Positions 1 to 8,605 of a stretch of DNA of 29,479 nt are shown piece after piece. The DNA is taken from positions 1-29,479 of the forward strand of contig NAVB01000657.1 in the NCBI GenBank assembly GCA_002179805.1. The letters are read 5' to 3'. Position 1 is the first letter of the stretch. Each line of letters starts with the position of its first letter. The stretch comes from Acanthamoeba lenticulata (taxonomy: Eukaryota > Discosea > Longamoebia > Acanthamoebidae). Both the position numbers and the translations under genes were made by a program. The notes under the pieces were generated by a model, which worked only from the letters and a program-made list of their open reading frames with translations, had not been told where the DNA came from and searched no databases.

Positions 1-55
1 TTTTTTTAACGCAATGAGGTTATTTGCAACTTGTACTTATTGTTATTCGTTCCAG

Positions 56-1741
56 GGCATCACGGAGCTGCTGATGGCGCCGGGCAAGCGGGAGCGAGGG
101 CCCGACGAGTTGCCCTGCTCAGGCACCCGCAACCTGCGCGACAACTTGTCCGACCTCAAGGCCCAGGTGGCGGCCAACAACAAGGGCATCTACCTCGTCG
201 GCGAGCTCATCGAAGAGTACGGCCTCGAGGTCGTCCAGGCCTACATGTTCCATGGTAACCCTCCCCCATTTTTGTTTTTTTCTTTTCCAAAAGAGGCAAG
301 TTTAATGACAAACAACAACATCGCAATGCAACAGTGCAAAACAACGCCGAGCAGGCGGTGCGCGAGATGTTGAGGACGTTGTCGGAGGAGCACGGGCTCG
401 ACCCGGTGGACCACCTCTACGCCGAGGACTTCATGGACGACGGCACACCGATCCGCCTCAAGATCACCATCGACCGCAATGACGTTCGTTCTTGCTCTTC
501 GCTTTCGTTCTTTTCTATTCGCTTGCTAACGTGTCTCCCGATGATAGGGTTCGGCGGTCTTTGACTTTGCCGGAACAGGTCATGAAATTTACGGTACGTA
601 ATTGTGGTTCACCTCTTCTCTTAATCGACCCAAATCTGGTTCACGTTACAACCCATGAACGAAAAAGGTAACTTGAACGCGCCGCGGGCGGTGACGATGA
701 GCGCGGTGATTTACTGCCTCCGATGCCTCGTGAAGCGCGAAATTCCCCTGAACCAGGGCTGCCTCAACCCCGTCCGCGTCCTCATCCCAGAGGTTCGCCC
801 ACCGCCGCCGCCGCAGCACGACACACGCGCGCAGACACGACACACAGACGTATGACACGACACGCGCGCTCATCACAGGGCTCGATCCTGGCGCCATCGG
901 AGGAGGCCGGCGTCGTGGGCGGCAACGTGCTGACCTCCCAGCGCGTCACCGACGTCATCCTCGCCGCCTTCAAGGCCTGCGCCAACTCCCAGGTCCCTTT
1001 CTTCTTTTTTTTTGCCTCTTTTTCAAACATTTCGAATTGATTTTGAAATGTTTTTGGTGTTTCTGAAACAAACAAACACAACGCAGGGGTGCATGAACAA
1101 CCTGACGTTTGGCAACGAGCGGATGGGCTATTACGAGACCATCGCCGGTGGCGGAGGCGCCGGCCCCGACTGGGAGGGCGAGTCCGGCGTCCACTCCCAC
1201 ATGACCAACACCCGCATCACCGGTCCGCCTTTTCGCCGCCACCGCACGCGCGCGTGTGTGTCGTGTCGTGTCGTGTGACGCACAGCACATCTCACTTCTT
1301 TTGCATTGGCGCGCGTGTGCGGCACAACAGACGCCGAGATTTTGGAGCGCAAGTACCCGGTGCTGCTGACCGAGTTCTCCATCCGGCGCGGCAGCGGCGG
1401 CCGCGGCCTCCGGCCCGGCGGCGACGGCGTCGTGCGGGAGCTTCTCTTCCTCCAGCCGCTCACCGTCGGCATCCTCTCTGAGCGTCGCGCCTTTGGTGCG
1501 TCGCACGACACGACACGCGCGCGTTTGTACCATGCTCACGCGATTTTTATTTTTATTGTCGACAGCGCCGCACGGCCTGAACGGCGGAGAGGACGGCGCG
1601 CGCGGCGTCAACGAGTGGGTGCGGGCCGACGGCCGCGTGGTGTACCTGGGCGGCAAGAACGCCCTCACCATGCGCCCCGGGGACCGCCTCCGCATCAGCA
1701 CGCCCGGGGCCGGCGGCTACGGCAAGCCCGACCACGCCTGA
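56..1741 (+). CDS. OPLAH: 5-oxoprolinase, C-terminal part (hydantoinase B domain), 3' eight exons
   Basis: ATP-dependent 5-oxoprolinase converts 5-oxo-L-proline to L-glutamate in the cytosol, part of the gamma-glutamyl/glutathione cycle. Only the C-terminal hydantoinase-B half is here; the gene runs off the left edge. Exons I infer from GT-AG junctions that keep the frame: 56-254, 335-483, 548-593, 668-792, 879-992, 1087-1222, 1331-1495, 1566-1741 (TGA). Family blocks are obvious across the joins: [28 protein letters not shown] followed by [31 protein letters not shown], and GYYETIAGG followed by [16 protein letters not shown]. The protein ends in a [18 protein letters not shown] tail, as expected for the family. 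Introns are of two kinds: AT-rich ones, and CpG-rich ones with CACGACAC/GTGTCGTG runs (793-878, 1223-1330, 1496-1565). The call is firm; single splice sites could be off by a few bases. Confidence 0.95.
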
Positions 1742-1942
1742 GCCTGGTGTACGAATTTTGAATTTTAATACATTTTTTCAAAGAATGCGAAACGTTTGGT
1801 GGAAGACGCACACGGAAAAAACGGGCGAGTTGAGTGAAAAGTCAACCAAAATCTTGGGCAGTCTGAACTCCGATGTCGATGCAGCCTCAACCCAGCAGAG
1901 AGCAGCCATTCCCTCAACAACCGCGCTACCAAAATCAACAGC

Positions 1943-2458
1943 ATGTCGTCCGCCACGCCCGACCAAACGTTGGTCTTCAAGATCGAGTACAGGTAAACAA
2001 AGTTTTGTGGTTTGATTCCAGTTGACTTGCGCTCACAGCGTACGCGTTAACGGGTGTGTTGTGGTCCGTGGTCAGCCCCTCGTGAGGGGGCATCCAGGAA
2101 TACAACGCCTGTAAAACCGCCGTGGAGAGGGTATACTCCTCGGCCAGCTTCGTCCGTATCGAGCGCTACCATCATGAGTTCAAGTGCACCCTGACGCACG
2201 TGCATGGGCAAGACACGGACATCCTCATCTGGAAGGGCGACCAGCGCAGGTTCTTCTCTTTTTTTAAAATATTTAAAAAATCAAAAAATTTATTTTTCTA
2301 ATCATTTCATCATGGGCATGATCCTCAGACTGTACGCCAAGTATCCGGACTGGAGGACAGAGACGATGCACACCATCTCCCAGATCGTGAAGGAGAAAGT
2401 TGAGGCGTTCTTGGCCTCTCAGCCCGTGCAGGCCGAGGCCAAGCAGCCTCCTCAATGA
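1943..2458 (+). CDS. SELENOH: Selenoprotein H-like Rdx-family protein with in-frame UGA (Sec)
   Basis: Model: exons 1943-1992, 2076-2249 and 2329-2458, giving 117 aa, close to the usual SelH length of about 120. The start MSSATPDQ leads into strand LVFKIEY, then S-P-S-U with UGA at 2083-2085 as residue 20. A helix (GIQEYNACKTAVERVY), FKCTLTHVHGQDTDILIWKG, a KYPDW block and a C-terminal helix follow. This order (first strand, xxxU, helix, F-x-x-T-L plus L-W-x-G, then K-x-P) matches SelH of the thioredoxin-like Rdx group. Members are redox proteins, often nuclear. A SECIS hairpin lies 70 bases after the stop, and AATAAA is at 2682. Odd point: the CxxU cysteine is Ser. Alternative model: start 1873 and intron 1993-2097, which skips the UGA and gives 133 aa with an unrelated Gln/Pro-rich N-terminus. 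I prefer the Sec model because of the SECIS and the strand-forming N-terminus. Confidence 0.7.
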
Positions 2459-2526
2459 CCCGAGGTGGGCGACAAGATCCCAGTATGCGCACTGGTGGAG
2501 GGCTCACCGCTGGACAGGGTTAGTGA

Positions 2527-2580
2527 ATGAAGGGCTGCTTCGAAAAGGCCATCCCCGCTTATGGTCTGAGGCAGCCCTGA
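2527..2580 (+). promoter_or_regulatory. SECIS element (form II), 3' UTR of the SelH-like gene
   Basis: The 5' core is ATGA (2527-2530) and the 3' core is GA (2579-2580), giving the tandem G.A pairs of the SECIS quartet. Helix II is 11 bp: AGGGCTGCTTC (2531-2541) with GAGGCAGCCCT (2568-2578), one G.U. An unpaired A-run (2543-2546) starts 12 bases after ATGA, the canonical distance. A 6 bp mini-helix GGCCAT/ATGGTC (2547-2552/2561-2566) closes an 8-base loop, making it form II. Such elements recruit SBP2/eEFSec to recode UGA. Confidence 0.88.
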
Positions 2581-2739
2581 GGAAAACAGAGGCTGGCAAA
2601 CACCTTACCCTATACCCAAGGAACACCACCTCGCACTCTTCCAGCGTCCAGCACTTCGCCAGACAGGCGCATTGAGGCACCAATAAAAAAAAGAATTAAT
2701 GGTTTTTAAATTTACCAAAAAAGGTACAAAAACGAGGTT

Positions 2740-2886
2740 GGGCGCTTCCAGAGTCGAACTGGAACCTCCTTGGCTGGCAAGCCACACACCCTTCCGCACG
2801 CCTGCCCTTGCGAGCAGGGGGGTCGGGGCGCGGGATTGGGACCGCGCGGTAGTCAAGGCGGGATGCCACACTTACCCCAAGCACCC
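2740..2886 (-). tRNA. tRNA-like element with intron-like insertion (left copy)
   Basis: Read on the minus strand it has the same 147-base length and fold as the copy at 29304-29450. Acceptor GGGTGCT pairs with AGCGCCC (one G.U); the D-arm has A14, G18G19 and A21 in place; anticodon stem CCTTG pairs with CAAGG; the T-arm is TCCAG-TTCGACT-CTGGA with a good B box. A pol III-type T run follows at 2732-2728. About 74 bases of GC-rich sequence sit in the anticodon loop. Position 33 would be C rather than U and the loop here reads ACTACC, so the anticodon cannot be assigned. It may be a decayed or unusual gene. Confidence 0.45.
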
Positions 2887-2987
2887 CTCCAACACAGGGG
2901 AACGCGGTCTTTTTAGCACTTGCAGCCCGCTGGCTCCTTCTCTTGTGGTTGGTCAATTTTAAGTGCTTGAAGCAAAAAAATAAAACT

Positions 2988-3110
2988 TGCGCCCACGAGG
3001 ATGCGTGAAAGAAGCGATATGTTGCAGAGAGGCAGCTCCGGTACCACCTTGTTTACTTTATGCTTGTTGCTGCTGGTGGCGTTGGCAAGTGGGACTATGG
3101 AGTGGAAGCG
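2988..3110 (-). pseudogene. 3' scrap of the surface-protein family (left arm)
   Basis: Minus-strand frame with FHSIVPLANATSSNK, then VVPELPLCNISLL, then RILVGA. It aligns with the membrane-proximal block of the intact genes (IRHSIVPVAK, VVLELPPFNVSLL, LGLLVGAD). The YDPSVSL stretch is altered, and everything after LVGA is replaced by A/T-rich sequence shared with the right arm. It has no start, no transmembrane segment and no upstream domain: a relic of a further family member. The right arm keeps a different part of the same relic (29125-29178). Confidence 0.75.
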
Positions 3111-3271
3111 ATACCGCTGCGGTCGAGGCCCCTTTAATGATGGCCGGTTAAGGTAAAACTGATGTAAACTGATGATTAGGGCAAAAATGGCCATTTCCTT
3201 ATTGGCTGCTGCAAGGTTCTTCATAATAAAACAAGGAGTTCATTAAAGCAGACAAGAAAAGAAGAGGACAC

Positions 3272-5112
3272 ATGGGGAAGCATCAGGCCTTACTTTGGCT
3301 GCTTGCTGCGGCAGTCATGTTGGTGATGGTGATCCCCGGCTCGGCAAACCTGAGCCCCACGTGCGGCGCTATCCTCCTCAACTCTGCGTCGCGCAACACA
3401 TCGACGGCCATAACAAGCCAACAAGTGGTGACGGTCAAGCTCTATGCGTTGATGAACATCAACGTCTCGCAGGTGGAAATTTACTTCAACGGCGCACTCA
3501 AGCAGCCGCAGTACCTGGGCTTACATGACGAGTTAGGAACGGGCATCAACCAGAGCACAACCCTCTCCAGCAATGGGTTTGACGGGTTGCGCTGGTTTCG
3601 CACGTTCACCTTCGAGCCTGAGGCACAGCTCAAGGCAGGCTCCCTCTACTTGCTCGTGCTGAGCGACTTTGTGGGGTCTACCCAGAACACCGCGCTGGCT
3701 TTGGGCAACGGAACGTGGAGCAACAGCAACAGCACGGGGCTTGTGTTCAACAGCAGCGTCGTGATCGATGGCCAGCCCATGACAAACGACTCCTTGACCG
3801 TGCCTGCACTAGCCCTGTGCGGCACAGCCTTCACACCCTTTCCATCAACCTCGCCCTTGGCTTGGTCGTCAATTTCACCCTCGGCCACGCCCTCGGCCTC
3901 GCCATCGGCCTCGCCGTCGGCGCTGCCCAAGCTGGTGGTGGCCACCAACGTGTCGGCCGACTTTGCCAACACAACCGTGGCCTTCAACATGGCGGCCTCC
4001 TTCGCCAACAGCTCCTCCTCCTCTTCGTCCGGCTCTTTGTCGGCGACCAAGACGAGCGTGCGGTCGGACCTGGTGGAGGTGCAAGTGGGCAACTTGTCCG
4101 TGCCCGCCGCCTCCCTTGCCAGTTGCGTCTCTCCCTTTTTTCATTCTCTCTCCTCAGAATTATCCTCCATCTCTCTTCTTGGGGTGGAAGATGTGATAAC
4201 CTTACATGATTGTGGGGGGCTGGTGGGATAGATCTGACGGCGACGAGAGTCAACGACAGCGCGCTGGGTACATCGGGTGTAACCTACGCGGCTCTTTTGC
4301 TTGACGCCGCATCGCGCTTGGAGCAGACGTTTGCGCTGTTCACGCGCGACACGGCGACGTCGTTTGCGGGCGTGGACTTCACCGTGGAGGCCAACTCGGT
4401 CAAGTGGACCCTCAACTTGACCTCCTCCTCCTCGCCCTCCTCGGCTTCTGCGGGGGGCAATCACAGGAACGAGTGGTCGGTCGTGCGGTATCGCCTCTCG
4501 TCGGTGGGCCTGCTCGCTGGCAATGGGGCCAATGACTCGCTCACGCCATCGTCGTCAACGACATTCTCATCCACCCCGGCCAAGCCCGTCGTGCGGGCCA
4601 ACACGCCGACGACCAACCAGACCACGTTCTTCCTCCCGCTCTTTGCCATCACAACTACCAGCAGCACGACACAGGAAGTGATGATGGCGAGCGTGGTGCT
4701 CTTTGATGTCGCGCTGGTCGACGGCGAGACTGTCACGCCCATCCGCCACTCCATCATACCCGTAGCCAAGCCCAATGCTACCACCACCAGCAGTGACGAG
4801 GAGGAGGAGGAGGAGGAGGTGAACGAGTACGAGGTGGTACTGGAGCTGCCGCCCTTCAACGTATCGCTGCTCTACGACCCGAGCGTGAGCCTGGGCCTCC
4901 TCGTGGGCGCCGACAAGGACGGGTCAGGCGGCGGGAGCGGAAGCGACAACACGGCCGTCATTGTCGGCGTCGCCGTGGCCGTGCCTGTGGCGCTGGCCAT
5001 CGTGGGGGTCATGGTGGTGGCCGGTGGAGCAATGGCGTGGTGGAAGCGACAGCGTCACCGTCGGAGGCTGACTCGGCTCACCACAGCCTTGCGTGTTGAT
5101 GACCATCTGTGA
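3272..5112 (+). CDS. Surface-protein family member A: secreted two-domain ectodomain with one TM helix (intact)
   Basis: Two exons, 3272-4121 and 4232-5112, give 576 aa; the join makes Asn-Leu-Thr. I do not recognise the family. Visible layout: signal peptide (1-25); an N-terminal domain starting TCGAILLNS with Cys31 and ending at Cys183, likely disulphide-linked, with VTVKLYA..MNINVSQVEIYF and PEAQLKAGSLY blocks; a short Ser/Pro linker; then LPKLVVATNVSADF onward, a second cysteine-free domain (FTRDTATSFAGVDFTV, KWTLNLTSSS, TTFFLPLF, VALVDGETVTPIRHSI, ELPPFNVSLLYDPSVSLG). DGSGGGSGSDN precedes a TM helix (~523-552) and a basic tail ending VDDHL. Many NxS/T sites suggest heavy glycosylation. 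A plasma-membrane adhesin or receptor role is inference. The donor is GTTGCG, as in every copy. Confidence 0.85.
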
Positions 5113-5230
5113 AGGGCACTAGAGAACGAATGATATGACAGTTTAATAACGACGCCTTCTTCTGTTTGCAAGGTTGTTTGGCGCCTGCTCTCTTTCGGCT
5201 GCCGCTGGGTTTATGTTCTAAGACAGAAGG

Positions 5231-5562
5231 CATGGGCGGCGCTTCTTGGTGGGCCCAGGAGACGCGACGACGCTCCGTGTAAGCGGCAATGACGGTGGCC
5301 ACGACGTAGCGCTCAGCTCAATGTACTCGCCCAGCAACACCTCCGCGTAATACAATCGCCACTCGTCCAGCATGGCCTGACGCGGTAATGCAGCTTCACC
5401 AGGACACACCATCAGAACTCGATGGACCAACATCGAACGACGGCCGATCAAGCAGGGAAAGAGCAGTACCAAGATCTTGGCGGCTGACGATTGGACGTTA
5501 TGAGCGGACTTGTTGCCCACAACAAACACGTGCTGTCCTTGCCACCACATGTACCGCTTCAT
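5231..5562 (-). pseudogene. Ras-like small GTPase 3' end, broken (left arm)
   Basis: On the minus strand HVFVVGNKSAHN carries an NKxD-like G4 motif (the Asp is Ala). AMLDEWRL and YIELSA follow (G5, SAK in the right copy). The end is basic then CLLS-stop, a perfect CaaX prenylation box. Compared with the right copy, about 35 bases after SA are missing, so the region between runs out of frame before the CLLS tail is regained. P-loop and switch motifs are absent, so this is a 3' fragment. Confidence 0.65.
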
Positions 5563-5677
5563 ATCCTAGCTCAGGCGTGTTCCCCAACATTGTTAACAGC
5601 TAGAGTAAGCGGTAAACAATATTTGAGAGAGAGAGAGAGGGAGATCGAGCACCTCGAGCCACGAGCTGTGGTGGTGT

Positions 5678-5839
5678 TCATGTGATGAAGGCATCGTCAG
5701 AGTCCAGGGAATGAAAAACTGAGTTGCCATCTTCCTCCTCCTCCACTGCCTCTGTTGAGAAGGCGACCTCCTTGCCTGCCAGAGCCTCCTGATCGATTCC
5801 TGAGGTCAAGAGCAGAAATTCCCCTTCAATGTCCAAAAA
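5678..5839 (-). CDS. Orphan terminal-exon-like ORF at the edge of the AT-rich island
   Basis: A minus-strand open frame of about 53 codons follows an in-frame TGA and runs to TGA at 5680-5678. It reads FLDIEGEFLLLTSGIDQEAL, then GKEVAFSTEAVEEEEDG, then SVFHSLDSDDAFIT. There is no ATG at the start. A good acceptor (pyrimidines then CTCAG) lies inside it, so it may be a last exon whose upstream part is lost in or beyond the CpG-poor island. It keeps CpG, unlike that island. No family is recognised. Confidence 0.3.
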   Translation of the reverse strand, partial: FLDIEGEFLLLTSGIDQEALAGKEVAFSTEAVEEEEDGNSVFHSLDSDDAFIT

Positions 5840-6492
5840 TCAGGACACTGAGTAATTTCTTGATTGTGCATGTTACCACACAATAAAAGGCAAGAGTGAC
5901 AAGGGCAATCCTCATCCTTTTTTTTATTCTAAACACAACTCACGTGCCAGTTTCAACAAGTTAAAACAAAGTGTTCAGAAAAAAGTGACAATGACTCTTT
6001 TTGCATTGTACACAAATGATTGGTGTAACACATCATTTTTGTTAGTTTGTTGTATGAATTTCAAAATTTGCAACATATTTCATATACACCCAAGGCAAAA
6101 ATGACAACTTATGCTTTAAAAATGAGTTTTTTGCATGTATATATTTGGGTTGTCCAAAAAATAAAATTCCATTTATGTAGGATGGATGGGCATTAGATTG
6201 TTGACAAAAACTGATGCCAGACACTAAAACACAAATTTTGGCCCATTTGAGTCCATTTCCTGCAAAAACCAGGTTTGGCATGGCAAAATCATGCAAAACC
6301 AATGCACATTGGTTTTTGTATCATTTTTGTTAGTTTAAAAAAAGTTGTATGCAAGAAAAACTGATTTTTTTTCATGTACAACTCTTTTGTATTTTATACA
6401 TTTTCAATACAGCATATTTTCACCATTTCAAAAAATGACATTATCACTTTTTTCTAAAATATGCTGTACACAAAATATTTAAAAATACAAAA

Positions 6493-7211
6493 GATGAGTA
6501 CCTGCTGATGGTCACACTCAACAGCTTTCCACCTGAGTTTGACTTTACATGTATGGTCATCAAGAGTATAGATGACATCATGACAGCCAAGGCATGTAAG
6601 GTCCTGCAGAACTAAGAAGCCCTCTTTCAAGCATGATTGCATCAAAAACACCATCACCAGAGAAAGCAACAGAGAGATGAAGCCTGACATACAAACCCAA
6701 GGTTGCTCATGGCAGCAGACACAGTCAGTCAGGTGGAGAGACATGGTGCTTTGATTGCAATGAGGTTGGGCATGTCAGATATAATTGCCCACACAGGACT
6801 TGTCAACAGAGCAACAGGACATGCACCAACACTGCTCCAGACAACTTCAGGGATGATGAGGCCTTTTTGGCCTCCATGGAGGTTTACATTCCATATCACT
6901 TGCCAGCAAAACTGGCTCAGGTCAAAATCAAAATTGGTGGTTGTAAGCAATGTATAAGCTTTGAAAAGGTGTTTTATGTGCTAGAACTGGCTAAAAACCT
7001 CTTTTCTACAACATGTATTACCAGCAAGGCTTGCACCATTCAGATGACATGTGATGGTAGGGTCACAAACCATCATGGCCAGCTCATTTTTGACACTAAA
7101 ACTCATGGCAACATGCTTGTACCACTGAAGCCATCCTCAGTAACCACTATGTCAACAACATCAAGGACAAAATGTCTTTCAAGGCCATATATTATCACTA
7201 TTGCCAATTAG
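6493..7211 (+). mobile_element. Ty1/copia-type retrotransposon remnant (Gag end, zinc knuckle, protease/pre-integrase junction)
   Basis: From 6493 a frame reads DEYLLMVTLNSFPPEFDF, then KSIDDIMTAKACKVLQN and a stop (near 6613), like the end of a copia Gag (LP-x-x-[YF]-D block). A second frame is open from 6681 to 7211. It has a perfect CCHC knuckle at 6747-6788 (CFDCNEVGHVRYNC), then FEKVFYVLELAKNLFSTTCI, which matches the copia LYVPxLxKNLLSVSQL block between protease and integrase, then HGQLIFDTKTHGNMLVPL. The DSGA protease active site is missing. No LTRs or reverse transcriptase were found, so it is a dead fragment. Confidence 0.75.
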
Positions 7212-7374
7212 GTGAAAAAATCCACCAAATAAATATTGACACTGTTTTTTTTAAAGCACTGCTTATTGAAGATATCTATATCAACTAACTTGAGGGATTC
7301 ATCAACCTTGCTCACCCCAACCACATCTACAAGCTCCAACACAACTTTTACAGGCTCAAGTAAATGCCACATAA

Positions 7375-7560
7375 GTGCCACTTACTTGACAGAAGGAATA
7401 AACTCTATTTGAATCCAAGAAGTCCTGACCCTCCTTCACCAAGCTTGTGCAAAGACCTCCCTGAGCTTGCAAAAAGCTGTTATTGCAGTGGAAAGGGGGG
7501 GAAGCAAGCCCACAAAGCCCAACATGGCCAACCAAAGGGGGGGGCAAGTTTACCAGTGAA
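7375..7560 (-). repeat. Inverted repeat, copy 1 (within the island)
   Basis: Read on the minus strand, CAAGCTTGGTGAAGGAGGG, then TCAGGACTTCTTGGATTCAAA and TTCCTTCTGTCA match the plus strand near 8545-8600. An upstream TTGCTTCCCCCCTTTCCACTG and CAATAACAG also match 8480-8532. Identity by eye is roughly 70-75% with gaps. It could be an inverted pair of a short non-autonomous element, or the ends of one element. Confidence 0.6.
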
Positions 7561-8444
7561 GCAATTAGGCGTGCTGTGGGGCCTGTGGTCGGTGAAGGTG
7601 TGTGATCCAGGCTCTGTGGCCACTTCTTATTGTAAGGCCACCTGCATGGCCTGGACGCCCTGCAATCATGTAAAAGACCAAGACCAAGACCAAGACAAAT
7701 ACTAAGAAGAAGAAGAAGCCAGTTGTTGAGTCAAAGGACAAACCATAGAGATGGAGCGCGGTCTGGCCAGCTAAAATGCCTTCAGAAGAGTTTATTTGAT
7801 GATGACAAAAACAAGTGGTGCCTGCCCAATTATTGCTTTGAGGAGCTTTGCAAGCTTTTTGCTTGCTTTTGATTGGCCATGTCCAACCTCTAAGAGTGGA
7901 CTGATGCTGTTGTTGGTTTACTGTTGTACATTCATTACTTCCCTGATGTGTGCACTTGAGTGTGAAATCAAAGTGGATAGATCTGTTTTTAAAATATTAG
8001 TGGACAACACAGATAACATGTTGTCACAAGTCAAAAAAGTCACTATTTTTCAACAACATGTGTACATTTTACTCAACATTTCTCATTTGCCTCTTTAATG
8101 TCCCCTCACTACCTGCTGGTAGGATTGGGTAGCACCAAGGTGAATTTTGCAAGGCATGCTTTCATGATGACTGTAAAACTGCCAAAACAAATCCAGTGCA
8201 TTTAGGAGCTTGCAATAAGAGCCACCAACCTTACTATTACCAGCGCCACACACCTTCACTACAACCCACTTGTTGTTTTTTTCAAAAACATTAGCAGTTG
8301 TAATAATGTAGATAAATATGAATGCTCTTCCTTCAAGTTGGCTACAAGGCAATTGTGACCAGATCACCATGGACCCTATGTGCTTTCACAACACACACAC
8401 ACACACACCAACCACCACCACCCATCCCCGGAGGGGACCCCTAC

Positions 8445-8605
8445 CCAATTTGGGAGTTGGCCCTGGGGGGGCCACTGGGGGTGGGTGTTGCCTCCCCCCT
8501 TCCCACTGTTTGTATGCCACTACAATAACAGATTTTAGCAAGCTTGGTAAAAAAGGTCAGGACTTTTTGATTCAAACAGAGTCAGTTCCTTTTGTCAAAA
8601 GAAAA
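8445..8605 (+). repeat. Inverted repeat, copy 2 (within the island)
   Basis: The plus-strand partner of 7375-7560, with CAAGCTTGGTAAAAAAGG, TCAGGACTTTTTGATTCAAA and TTCCTTTTGTCA in order, preceded by TTGCCTCCCCCCTTCCCACTG. It has an extra TTTGTATGCCACTA relative to copy 1. The copies face each other about 0.9 kb apart. Confidence 0.6.

Larger units (their letters stand above)
2728..5440. repeat. Left arm of a ~2.7 kb inverted repeat
   Basis: The arm holds, in order, the tRNA-like element, a family 3' scrap, family gene A and a small-GTPase 3' end. The same order occurs reversed and complemented at 26848-29470. Homology ends at a CGATGTTGGTCC sequence (minus strand, near 5430). The arms are diverged by many substitutions and several indels, so they are not identical assembly duplicates. 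They lie about 21.4 kb apart. Confidence 0.85.

Noticed and set aside
1873..2458. 133 aa Sec-free model of the SelH-like gene
   Set aside because: Splicing 1992 to 2098 works in frame but replaces the first strand of the Rdx fold with a Gln/Pro-rich leader and leaves the SECIS unexplained. Kept as the alternative, not the main call.
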